The translations under genes and the position numbers were made by a program. Positions 24,839 to 32,792 of a stretch of 57,079 bases of DNA are shown one piece after another. The notes beneath the pieces were generated by a model. That model did not search any database, was not told where the DNA came from, and saw only the letters and a program-made list of their open reading frames with translations. Where the stretch lies: NCBI GenBank assembly GCA_002070945.1, contig MWEG01000089.1, positions 1 to 57,079 of the forward strand, written 5' to 3'. The stretch comes from Lentisphaerae bacterium ADurb.Bin082 (GTDB lineage: Bacteria; Verrucomicrobiota; Lentisphaeria; Oligosphaerales; Oligosphaeraceae). Within the stretch, counting starts at the first letter, position 1. Each line of letters opens with the position of its first letter.

Positions 24839-25813
24839 TCACCTTGCGGCGGGCTTGTACACCCAATAGCCAACGCCTTCGACGAGGTTTTCCACGCCGT
24901 TGATGACAGCCCGGAACCCGTCCTTGTCGGCGGCGTGGTCCCAGGTCCAGGCGGTTTCCTCGGCCAGGCTTTCCTCGTCCTTGACGCCGATGAAATTCCA
25001 TCCTGGCTCACGTGGCCATTCCCGGCCCTCGTATTCGTAAACAGTCACTGGCCAGGCCGGGACGAGCGTTGCCCCGGAATGATACACCCAGTAGGCGCGG
25101 CCGATGACATACTCGCTGGTCTGCTGCCAGGTGCCGTCAGCCAAGCCGTAGACGCGATACTGGGCATCTCCCCCCCGCGTCGCGGCATCGGTGGCGGCGC
25201 TGCGGGTTGAACGAAGCGCAGGCGAAAGCAAATTCCACCCAGGGCGGATCTGCCTGAATTCGCCTGGCTTGGAGACGCGAATGCCAACCATCTCCGCCGT
25301 GAGGGTGAACGTATGCGTCCCGGCGGCAGGCAGCGAAAGCGTCTCTTCCGTGCGCATGTCCAGCGCTGCTGCGCCAGACAGGGTGACTTTCCAGCCGAGG
25401 TGAAGCCCGTCCGCATTCCAATTCAGTTCGCCGGCCTTGCCCTGGGGGATGCGGATTGAAAACGTCCAGGAAACGTCATACGCCAAGGGCCGCGCATCAG
25501 TCAGCTTGTAGTCGTCTCCCGGCTCCGAGGTGGCAGGATGGATATAGGAAAACAATCCGCCAATGGGGAGGTCCGAGGGGTCGACCATGCCTGGCGGCAG
25601 GGCGCCGGCCTCGTCATAGCGGGAATCCATGCCGACCAAGGCGCCATCCCTGGTGAGAAATTTCAGGGTCTGGTCGCCGTATTCCGGGCAGGACACGGTC
25701 ATGCTCAAGGTAAACTCCAGTGACAGATTCTGGCCATGAACGGCGAGCATCCCTCCCGTCATCAGCAACAGAAAACCCAAAAAACAGCTTTTCATAGCGC
25801 TGTAGGCCATCAT
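24839..25813 (-). CDS. Secreted protein with two C-terminal PGWN...YWVY repeats
   Basis: GGGGTGAA precedes the ATG at 25813. The 324-residue product has a signal peptide (hydrophobic CFLGFLLLMTGGMLAVHG) and a beta-rich middle region. Two imperfect C-terminal repeats follow: RPGWNLLSPAL ... IGRAYWVYHSG and EPGWNFIGVKD ... EGVGYWVYKPA. Such W-N-L / Y-W-V-Y repeats occur in cell-surface proteins of several bacterial groups, where they are thought to form small beta domains. No catalytic motif. It is downstream of nadD on the same strand (97-base gap) and may be an independent transcript. Function not recognised. Confidence 0.7.
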   Translation of the reverse strand: MMAYSAMKSCFLGFLLLMTGGMLAVHGQNLSLEFTLSMTVSCPEYGDQTLKFLTRDGALVGMDSRYDEAGALPPGMVDPSDLPIGGLFSYIHPATSEPGDDYKLTDARPLAYDVSWTFSIRIPQGKAGELNWNADGLHLGWKVTLSGAAALDMRTEETLSLPAAGTHTFTLTAEMVGIRVSKPGEFRQIRPGWNLLSPALRSTRSAATDAATRGGDAQYRVYGLADGTWQQTSEYVIGRAYWVYHSGATLVPAWPVTVYEYEGREWPREPGWNFIGVKDEESLAEETAWTWDHAADKDGFRAVINGVENLVEGVGYWVYKPAAR

Positions 25814-25910
25814 TTCACCCCGCTTCTGCTACATGCTTGTCGTCCTGACGCCGCTCTACGCCCTTGGGTTCCAGCCCATCCTCATCGCCATGCCGGGCCT
25901 TGAGGCCTGG

Positions 25911-26642
25911 CTAGTCCTGGTACAATTTGTGTTCTCGAATATACTGCCAGACGAGGGCGGGCACCATCCCGCTCATGTCTTTGCCGGCCCTGACTCCGGC
26001 GCGAATCGCGGTGCCTGACTCCGTGAACGTCTCAATCTCCGCTTCCGGCAGGATGGAGTCCATCAGCCGCCTGGCGTTCCGATAGCCGAAATGTTCGCTC
26101 AAATGAACATACAGCGGCGGCTCAACGCCCGGCCGCGGGTAAACTAAAATCTGGAAACGCTGCACCAGCTCCTGGGCGCGATGCCACTTGCCCAGGGTAC
26201 ACAGGCTGTCCATGCCTATCAGCAGGCCGACCTCGTGATCCGGATATATCCGGCTCAACGTGTTCAAGGTGTCAATCGTATAGGACACTGCGGAGCGCCG
26301 TTGCAGTTCAAGGTCAGAATAACTGAAGCCAGCCTGGTTGTCCAAGGCCAGCTTCAGCATTTCCAGACGATGCAGTCCAGAGCTGACCTCCATATTCTGC
26401 TTCAACGGCGACCGCAGCGCCGGCACGAACAGCACCTCGTCAGCCCATTCCTTAGCCAATATCTGGCGGGCCAGCCGCAGGTGGCCATTGTGCACCGGAT
26501 CAAAGGTGCCGCCGAAGACCAGGAGACGGTTCGGCCGCGGATACGAGACATTCTCCTCCACCACGTCGTCCATCGGCCGCTTAGTTTCGCGGCCCCGCCA
26601 AGGCCGCTCATTGTCCGCACGTTCATCAAGCATACATCGCAA
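25911..26642 (-). CDS. nadD: Nicotinate-nucleotide adenylyltransferase
   Basis: The nucleotidyltransferase signature LLVFGGTFDPVHNGHLRLA is followed by FVPALRSPLKQ, an SYTIDTL segment and LLIGMDSL. The C-terminus has FTESGTAIRAGVRAGKDMSGMVP, in the position of the ISSTxIR motif that closes the ATP site, and WQYIREHKLY. NadD adenylates nicotinate mononucleotide in NAD synthesis. From ATG 26642 the protein has 243 residues, longer than the usual 190-220; the extra N-terminus is low-quality sequence, so a start at 26573 (MDDVVEEN) is also possible. No strong ribosome site distinguishes them. Divergent from the phosphoesterase gene. Confidence 0.9.
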   Translation of the reverse strand: MRCMLDERADNERPWRGRETKRPMDDVVEENVSYPRPNRLLVFGGTFDPVHNGHLRLARQILAKEWADEVLFVPALRSPLKQNMEVSSGLHRLEMLKLALDNQAGFSYSDLELQRRSAVSYTIDTLNTLSRIYPDHEVGLLIGMDSLCTLGKWHRAQELVQRFQILVYPRPGVEPPLYVHLSEHFGYRNARRLMDSILPEAEIETFTESGTAIRAGVRAGKDMSGMVPALVWQYIREHKLYQD

Positions 26643-26812
26643 TCTTTCTCATCCGCTGACATGCTCTCCAGCAACGCCTCTGCGCCAGGCAAAAACCCGG
26701 CGGCAAAGGCAAACTCCGGAAAATTCATGCCGCCATTTCCATTTCAAGCCAAACCATACTATAGTATGCCGAAACCGATTTAACAACACTAGACAAAGGC
26801 ATCGCAGCAATT

Positions 26813-27547
26813 ATGCTCATCGCAATCCTTGGAGACATCCACGCCAACATCGACGCTTTGACCGCGACCCTGGATGTCCTGGACCGCATGTCGGTTGACA
26901 AAATCATCTGCGCCGGCGACATCGTCGGCTACTGCGCCGCGCCTGGGGAATGCATTGACCTCCTGCGCAACCGCGGCATCCAGTCCGTATGCGGCAACCA
27001 TGACCAATGCACGTTCAACGTCAACCTCAACGACAACAGCAACGTCCGGGAAGAGGCTTCGACGGTCTTTTCCTGGACGCACGACCGCCTTCGCCCTGAC
27101 CAGCTTCAATGGCTGGGCAGCCTCCCAAAGGTGATTCAGACTGACAATTTCATGGTCATCCACTCGTCCTGCCAGCCCTATCCGAACTGGACCTACGTCA
27201 CCTCGGCTAACCGCGCCGCCCTCCATTTTCTGTTTCAGAAGACGGATCTCTGCTTCAATGCGCACAGCCACGTCCCGCTGCTGGCCATGCATCGCCCTGG
27301 GCACCAGCTGACCATGAAGTACTTCCACAACCTGATCCTGCCCCGCAACGTCCAGGTCATGATTGGCGTCGGCGCTGTCGGCCAGCCGCGGGACGACGAT
27401 CCGCGCGCCGCCGCCATTCTTTACAACACGACCGCCAACAGCGCCACCCTCCTGCGCGTCAAATACGATGTCGAAGCCGCCAAGAAACGCATCCTAGACG
27501 CGGGGCTGCCCGCCTCCCTGGCCAGCCGCCTCACCCTGGGGAAATGA
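26813..27547 (+). CDS. Calcineurin-like metallophosphoesterase
   Basis: The 244-residue protein carries the full metal-binding set of the YfcE/MJ0936-type phosphoesterases: ILGDIHANIDAL, ICAGDIVGYCAAP, VCGNHDQC, FMVIHSS and NAHSHVPLL (H-x-H), plus GVGAVGQPRDDDPRAA near the C-terminus. These enzymes hydrolyse phosphodiesters using two metals, and homologues act on cyclic nucleotides or unknown cytoplasmic substrates. It heads a plus-strand series (HD hydrolase 41 bases later, then manC, Nudix). No signal peptide. Confidence 0.88.
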   Translation: MLIAILGDIHANIDALTATLDVLDRMSVDKIICAGDIVGYCAAPGECIDLLRNRGIQSVCGNHDQCTFNVNLNDNSNVREEASTVFSWTHDRLRPDQLQWLGSLPKVIQTDNFMVIHSSCQPYPNWTYVTSANRAALHFLFQKTDLCFNAHSHVPLLAMHRPGHQLTMKYFHNLILPRNVQVMIGVGAVGQPRDDDPRAAAILYNTTANSATLLRVKYDVEAAKKRILDAGLPASLASRLTLGK

Positions 27548-27587
27548 CCCTTCCGCCCCTGTCCTCTTCAGTCAAGGTGACCTGCCC

Positions 27588-28805
27588 ATGCCGACTTCAC
27601 TCAATCATGGCCTGATCTCGCTGTTCTACGACGCCGCCAGCATCCGACGCTGGAACGACCAGGTCAACCCCATGGACTTCACCGAGCTGGACAAGCAGGC
27701 TCACAAGATGATCATCGCCTACGTCTTGGCCAAATTCGCTGACGAGGCCCAGGCCGCCTCGGTGAATTGGCTGCGGCTGCTTGAAGGCGGCATCTTCGAG
27801 ATGCTCCACCGCATCGTGCTGACCGACGTCAAGCCGCCGGTGTTCCACCGCATGATGTCAGAGAAGGGCCGTGAACTGAACCAGTGGGTAGTCGGGCGCC
27901 TGGAGCCGCACACAGCCGTTGTCCACGTCGGGTTTCATGACCGCCTGTGCCAGCATTTCTTTGACAGCACCTACGCCCTGCCGGAGAAGCGCATCCTCAA
28001 GGCCGCGCATTTCCTGGCCACCCAGTGGGAATTCAACATCCTCTACCAGCTCTGCCCGTTCATCAACGGCATTGAGGCGATTCGCCAGGAGATTGAAAAC
28101 CAGATCGAAGACCACTACGACCTGCTCGGCGTCCAGAAAATCTCTCTCAAGCGGAAAACCGCAGGCTTCGTCGACCTGTGCGGCCAGCTCCGCTTCCAGA
28201 AACGCTGGTCGCAGTCGCCTCGGATTCCGCCGACGTCTGTACTCGGGCACATGCTGCTCGTCGCCGCCCTGACCTACTTGTCGCTGCGCGAGGCGCGAGT
28301 CAGCGACCATCGCATTGTCAACGGCTTCCTGGCCGCCTTGTTCCACGACTTGCCGGAAGTCCTCACCCGCGACATCACCTCGCCGATCAAGGCCGCTGTC
28401 GAAGGCCTGGATGACATCATTAAGGAATATGAACGCCGCCAGATGGAAGACCGGCTCCTGCCCCTGCTGCCGCAGAACTGGCACGATGAAATCAGGTACT
28501 ATACGGAAAACGAGTTTGACAACCGCGCCCGCGTAGATGGCAAGACCGTGCGCGTCGCCACCTTTGAAGAACTCGGCGCTAACTATGACCGGCCTGCGAA
28601 CAAGCCGGTTGACGGCGAAATCATCCGCTGCTGCGACCACTTGGCCGCCTTCATCGAGGCTTCGCTGTCAATCAGGCACGGCATCACCTCCAAGCATCTG
28701 GCAGAGGGCGCGGAGCGGCTGTTTATGATGTACCGCACCCGCAAGGTCGGCCCTATCGACTTCGCGTCCGTCTTCGCGGCCTTCGCACCCGAAAATCTGA
28801 CGTAA
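27588..28805 (+). CDS. HD-domain phosphohydrolase
   Basis: Tightly follows the phosphoesterase gene (41 bases). The 405-residue protein has an HD domain in its centre: VLGHMLLVAAL (first His), AALFHDLPEVLTRDITSP (the His-Asp pair with a downstream Asp), and IRCCDHLAAFIEA (last Asp). The pattern resembles YfbR-type 5'-deoxynucleotidases, but the protein is about twice as long. The N-terminal 210 residues look like a second, more diverged HD-like half (KMIIAYVLAKFAD, RILKAAHFLATQW). Probably a nucleotide phosphohydrolase; coexpression with the phosphoesterase suggests linked nucleotide or signalling metabolism. Confidence 0.78.
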   Translation: MPTSLNHGLISLFYDAASIRRWNDQVNPMDFTELDKQAHKMIIAYVLAKFADEAQAASVNWLRLLEGGIFEMLHRIVLTDVKPPVFHRMMSEKGRELNQWVVGRLEPHTAVVHVGFHDRLCQHFFDSTYALPEKRILKAAHFLATQWEFNILYQLCPFINGIEAIRQEIENQIEDHYDLLGVQKISLKRKTAGFVDLCGQLRFQKRWSQSPRIPPTSVLGHMLLVAALTYLSLREARVSDHRIVNGFLAALFHDLPEVLTRDITSPIKAAVEGLDDIIKEYERRQMEDRLLPLLPQNWHDEIRYYTENEFDNRARVDGKTVRVATFEELGANYDRPANKPVDGEIIRCCDHLAAFIEASLSIRHGITSKHLAEGAERLFMMYRTRKVGPIDFASVFAAFAPENLT

Positions 28806-28868
28806 TTTTCCACGCTTATTGTTGATTGCATCACGCATCGCCATTCATCACGTAGGAGGACATGCACT

Positions 28869-29972
28869 ATGAAAATCATTGTCATCATGGCCGGCGGCGC
28901 CGGCGAGCGCTTTTGGCCGCTGTCCCGCTTCACCCATCCTAAGCAGCTGCTCACCTTGACCGGCAGCGGCCAGTCCCTGCTGGAGGAAGCTGTTGAGCGA
29001 AGCATGGCCCTGGTGCCGCCAGCCAACATCTACATCGCCACCAGCCTGCACCTGCAAAAAGCCATCCAAGACGCTGACCTGGGCATCCCAGCCGAAAACG
29101 TCATCGCCGAGCCGTGCAAGCGCAACACCGCCGGCTGCCTCATCTACGCAGCAGCGACCGTCCTGGCGCGAACCAACCTGTCGCCGGAGGAAGTCACCAT
29201 GGGCGTCCTGACCGCAGACCAGCGCATTCCCGACACTGCGCCGTTCGTCGAGACCATCGGCGCCGCCCTTGAAAGCGCTGAAAACAACAACGCGCTGATC
29301 ACCATCGGCATCCAGCCGGTACGCCCGGAAACTGGCTATGGCTACATCGAAATCGCGGAAAACGCCACCCCTGTCGCCAACCCAAGCGGACGCTCCCTGT
29401 TCCGGGTCGCCAGTTTCCGGGAAAAGCCAAAGCCTGAAGACGCAGCCAAATACATCGCCTCAGGCCGTTTTCTCTGGAACAGCGGCATGTTCTTCTGGCG
29501 CCTGTCCAGCTTCCAGAATGAATTCGGCAAGGCGAATCCAGTCATGGCCGAAACCCTCGAGGACCTGACCGACGCCTTGATGGCCAAAGACCAAGACCGC
29601 GCCGCCAAGATTTTCGACGCTTTGCCGAACATCTCCATCGACTACGCCCTCATGGAAAAGGCGACCAACGTCATGGTCATCCCAGGCAACTTCATCTGGG
29701 ACGACGTCGGCGCCTGGGATGCCCTGTGCAGAACCTTCCCCACCGACAACAAGGGCAATATCCGCATCGGCGACCCATTGCTCATCGACTGCGTTGACAG
29801 CATCGTCTACAATGCCCCGGGCCAGAAGAAAATGGCCGTCGCGGTCGCCGGCCTGAAAGACATGGTCGTCGTGGTCAATGACGACGCTGTCCTGGTCATC
29901 CCGAAAGACCGCGCCCAGGATGTGCGCAAAATCGTCACCGCCCTGCGCGACCGCGGCGCCACCCAGCTGTAA
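28869..29972 (+). CDS. manC: Mannose-1-phosphate guanylyltransferase
   Basis: GTAGGAGG lies upstream of the ATG at 28869. The 367-residue nucleotidyltransferase starts IVIMAGGAGERFWPLSR with HPKQLL (GTP binding), then ENVIAEPCKRNTAG, VLTADQRIPD, RPETGYGYIEI, SGRFLWNSGMFFWR, DYALMEKATNVMVIPGNF and WDDVGAWDAL. It makes GDP-mannose from mannose-1-phosphate and GTP. It is the single-function form without the C-terminal cupin isomerase domain. GDP-mannose feeds surface glycans and GDP-fucose or GDP-rhamnose synthesis. A GC-rich hairpin follows the stop codon. Confidence 0.92.
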   Translation: MKIIVIMAGGAGERFWPLSRFTHPKQLLTLTGSGQSLLEEAVERSMALVPPANIYIATSLHLQKAIQDADLGIPAENVIAEPCKRNTAGCLIYAAATVLARTNLSPEEVTMGVLTADQRIPDTAPFVETIGAALESAENNNALITIGIQPVRPETGYGYIEIAENATPVANPSGRSLFRVASFREKPKPEDAAKYIASGRFLWNSGMFFWRLSSFQNEFGKANPVMAETLEDLTDALMAKDQDRAAKIFDALPNISIDYALMEKATNVMVIPGNFIWDDVGAWDALCRTFPTDNKGNIRIGDPLLIDCVDSIVYNAPGQKKMAVAVAGLKDMVVVVNDDAVLVIPKDRAQDVRKIVTALRDRGATQL

Positions 29973-29988
29973 ACAACCTGCTGTTTGA

Positions 29989-30015
29989 CAACGGCGCCTG
30001 CCAAGGGCGCCGTTG
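29989..30015 (+). terminator. Candidate terminator hairpin after manC
   Basis: CAACGGCGCC (29989-29998) and GGCGCCGTTG (30006-30015) form a perfect 10-bp stem with a 7-base loop, followed after a short gap by pyrimidine-rich CACCTTTTCTTTC. The T-run is interrupted, so termination may be partial. Confidence 0.55.
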
Positions 30016-30045
30016 CAACCCAATTCACCTTTTCTTTCTGCTGTC

Positions 30046-30540
30046 ATGGCTAAATCCTACCGTCCCATCATGAGTACGCTCGGCTATATCCTGTCACCCG
30101 ACCGCCGCCGCGTCCTGATGACCTACCGGGTGTTCCGAAATGACGACGAGCAATTCGGCAAGTACAACGGCATTGGCGGCCACATGGAGTCCAATGAGGA
30201 CATCGCGGCCTGCATGATCCGGGAAATCAAGGAGGAAGCAGGCATCACGCCGACAGTTATGTCGCTGCGCGGAACCGTGAACTGGACCGGCTTCGGCCCT
30301 AAAGGCGAAGACTGGCTGGCTTTCATTTTTCTAGTCCATGCCTTTTCCGGAGAACCAGCCCAAGCCAGCAACGAGGGACCTCTGCAATGGGTCGATGTCG
30401 ACAAGATTACGACCCTGCCGCTCTGGGAAGGCGACCGTTATTTCCTGCCCTTAGTCTTTGATGACGACCCGCGCCCGTTTCACGGCTTTCTGCCGTATGA
30501 CCACGACCGCCCGCTGGGATGGTCTTACACCCGGATTTGA
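30046..30540 (+). CDS. Nudix hydrolase
   Basis: I use the ATG at 30046; the frame is open back to a TTG at 30013, but that part lies in the hairpin tail. The 164-residue protein has a complete Nudix box, GHMESNEDIAACMIREIKEE followed by AGI, with the catalytic Glu pairs intact. YNGIGG leads into it, and the MSTLGYILSPD start is typical of MutT/8-oxo-dGTP-type enzymes. Substrate probably an oxidised nucleotide or a nucleotide sugar. It lies between manC and a glycosidase-like gene, all on the plus strand. This is a separate protein from the Nudix domain fused to lipoyl synthase. Confidence 0.88.
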   Translation: MAKSYRPIMSTLGYILSPDRRRVLMTYRVFRNDDEQFGKYNGIGGHMESNEDIAACMIREIKEEAGITPTVMSLRGTVNWTGFGPKGEDWLAFIFLVHAFSGEPAQASNEGPLQWVDVDKITTLPLWEGDRYFLPLVFDDDPRPFHGFLPYDHDRPLGWSYTRI

Positions 30541-30605
30541 GCTGAATCGCCCGTCCAAGACGGTCGGCTCCCTGACAACTCGTTGAACGCTCACAAAAGG
30601 CAGGA

Positions 30606-32618
30606 ATGCGCATGCTGAAAGAACACAATCGGATGGCGAGCTGGTGGATTACGTGGAAAGACCTGGATTGGCCTTCGCCAGACAATCTCGACCTCATCCG
30701 CCGACGGGCCGACGCCATGGCCAAGGCCCATGTCAACACTGCCGGCATCTTCGGGGCGCATTTCCGCTGGGACTTCATGCCCTTTTTCCCGATTCTGCAC
30801 GATTATATGGCGACAGTCCGCGCTGAACTCAACGAACGCGGCATTCGCCTGTTCGACCACCACTCTGCCGTACTCGTCCATCGCTACGAAACTCGCGAAG
30901 AAATGCGCAACGTGAAGCTCCATTCCGGCCCTCACCTGCCGTTCTCGCCGACTTGGAGCGCTGCTGCCAGCTGGGAATATCATGGCCAAAAACTGAACGA
31001 CTGGCGCGAACTCGACGTGCGCGATGGCTCTGTCCTCTATCACCCCGGCTACACCGCCGAAATGTTCTGCTACAACAACGACAATTTCATTGAGGCATAC
31101 CTCGAATACGTCAAAGAGCTGCGCCGGGAAACCGGCATTGACGGCCTGATGAGCGACGACATCGCCCAATACATGCGCTGGCCTGGCTGCGGCTGCGCCT
31201 CCTGCCGAGAAAAGTTCCTTCGCCGCGCTGGCATTCCACTGCCACCGACGACTGACCGCTCCTTCTGGGCCAACTGGGACAATCCGGCTTGGATGGAATG
31301 GATCGACATGCGCTTTGATGCGGTCGCCAATTTCTTCATCAAGCTGCGCGGCATACTGCCAGCAGACTACCCGCTGATGAGCTGCTGCTCCAGCAGCTCA
31401 GGCGCGGCGGCGCCGCAGACGGCCCATGACATCCGCGACATGAATGCCGGATGCAATCTCGTGCACCTCGAACTGTGCGGAAACACACCGCCCTACAAGC
31501 ACGACAAGGTGACGTGGAACCCGTCCATCTCCAGCCGCATCATCTCTTCGCTCCACCATTTAGGCGCTGCCGATGAAAATGGCTTCGAATGCGTCGGCCA
31601 GGGCTACGGCTTCACCGAGCCGACCGCCGGAATCATCTGGGCCGTCAACAAAATGGTCGGCGCGGCCTGCTGGTTCTCCACCCTAAAAGCCCGCCTGGGA
31701 TTGCCGGATGCCATCCTGGCCACCCTCCCTGATGACGCCGAACCAGCGGCGACAGCCTTCGGCTTTGAAAAAACGCACCCGGAGCTCTTCAGCGGCCATC
31801 CCATCGCCCAGGCAGCAGTCCTGTTCCCCTACGAAACCCGCAACCACACCATCTTCGGCAGCCTGTTCAACGGCGTCAGCCGCGACTTTACCGACACTAT
31901 CGCCCAGCTCTTCAGCAACGGTATCAGCCCCATAGTCGAAATGGAAATCCCATCCACGACCGCCAAATGCCCACTGCTGATCCTGCCCTCGGCCTTGCGC
32001 CTGACCGACAAGGAACGCGACGCGCTGCATGCCTTTATCCAGGATGGAGGCGTCGTTCTGGCTACCGGGCCTTTCGCCCTCGGCCCCAAATGGGAGGCAA
32101 ACATCACTGCTCCAGATAATTTCTTCACCTCGGACGCATGGATGAAAACGCCGTTCCCGGCCTTTCCTGGAACGCCTGAATGGCAAACCCTGCCACCAGG
32201 CATCATTTGGAATCCAACCCGCCTCCAAGACTCCGAAGCCTTTGCAGACGAGCTGCTTGCCAAAGTCCGGCAACATGCTGTCACCCTGCCCGTCACCATC
32301 ACTTCAGCCAAAGGCTTCCTGACCTTGATCCACCAGATGCCGGACCAGACCTTAACCATCCACTGCCTCGCCGCTGAGTTCGACACGGATATCAACCACG
32401 AACTGGATGCCATGCGCTACCATCGCTCACGAGTCAATCTCATCACCAAGGCTGAGCCAATCGGTACCGACGACCTCATCCAGCTGACAACCAGCGCCAA
32501 GGTCCGAGCCTACTCGCCGCTAACGCCAGGACGCGAACCAAAAGTCTCCCGACAAGGTGACAAGGTGACCATAACCCTGCCCGAAAAATGCGCGTATGCG
32601 GTCATTGCGTTGACGTGA
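30606..32618 (+). CDS. Unassigned TIM-barrel glycosidase-like protein with GATase-like domain
   Basis: AAAGGCAGGA precedes the ATG at 30606. The 670-residue protein has no signal peptide. Residues about 10-370 look like a beta/alpha barrel: WWITWKDLDW, FDHHSAVLVHRY, GIDGLMSDDIAQYMRWPGCG with an adjacent CGCASC cluster, and NLVHLELCGNTPP with a Glu that could be catalytic. Residues about 395-500 (AAVLFPYETRNHT ... LLILPSALRLTDKERDAL ... GGVVLATGPF) resemble the GATase-like trimerisation domain of GH42 beta-galactosidases. A small beta domain ends it. I cannot give a CAZy family. Probably a cytoplasmic glycoside hydrolase. Confidence 0.6.
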   Translation: MRMLKEHNRMASWWITWKDLDWPSPDNLDLIRRRADAMAKAHVNTAGIFGAHFRWDFMPFFPILHDYMATVRAELNERGIRLFDHHSAVLVHRYETREEMRNVKLHSGPHLPFSPTWSAAASWEYHGQKLNDWRELDVRDGSVLYHPGYTAEMFCYNNDNFIEAYLEYVKELRRETGIDGLMSDDIAQYMRWPGCGCASCREKFLRRAGIPLPPTTDRSFWANWDNPAWMEWIDMRFDAVANFFIKLRGILPADYPLMSCCSSSSGAAAPQTAHDIRDMNAGCNLVHLELCGNTPPYKHDKVTWNPSISSRIISSLHHLGAADENGFECVGQGYGFTEPTAGIIWAVNKMVGAACWFSTLKARLGLPDAILATLPDDAEPAATAFGFEKTHPELFSGHPIAQAAVLFPYETRNHTIFGSLFNGVSRDFTDTIAQLFSNGISPIVEMEIPSTTAKCPLLILPSALRLTDKERDALHAFIQDGGVVLATGPFALGPKWEANITAPDNFFTSDAWMKTPFPAFPGTPEWQTLPPGIIWNPTRLQDSEAFADELLAKVRQHAVTLPVTITSAKGFLTLIHQMPDQTLTIHCLAAEFDTDINHELDAMRYHRSRVNLITKAEPIGTDDLIQLTTSAKVRAYSPLTPGREPKVSRQGDKVTITLPEKCAYAVIALT

Positions 32619-32792
32619 CATTCAACCATGGCGCGAGATTCGGCGATGCTGGATTGAACCCTGGCAAAAAAGCGTGATATGCCTGCTCAGGGTGTTTATC
32701 GGACAAGCTTCAAATAAGGTGGCGGCTCTTTGCGTTTTTCCAGTTGACGGCGCAGCCTAAGAACGGTTGCGCCATCGACAGGAAATCACGCC

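Noticed and set aside
25833..26018. Short plus-strand frame with hydrophobic start between the secreted protein and nadD
   Set aside because: Most of it is antisense to nadD and it lacks a ribosome site.
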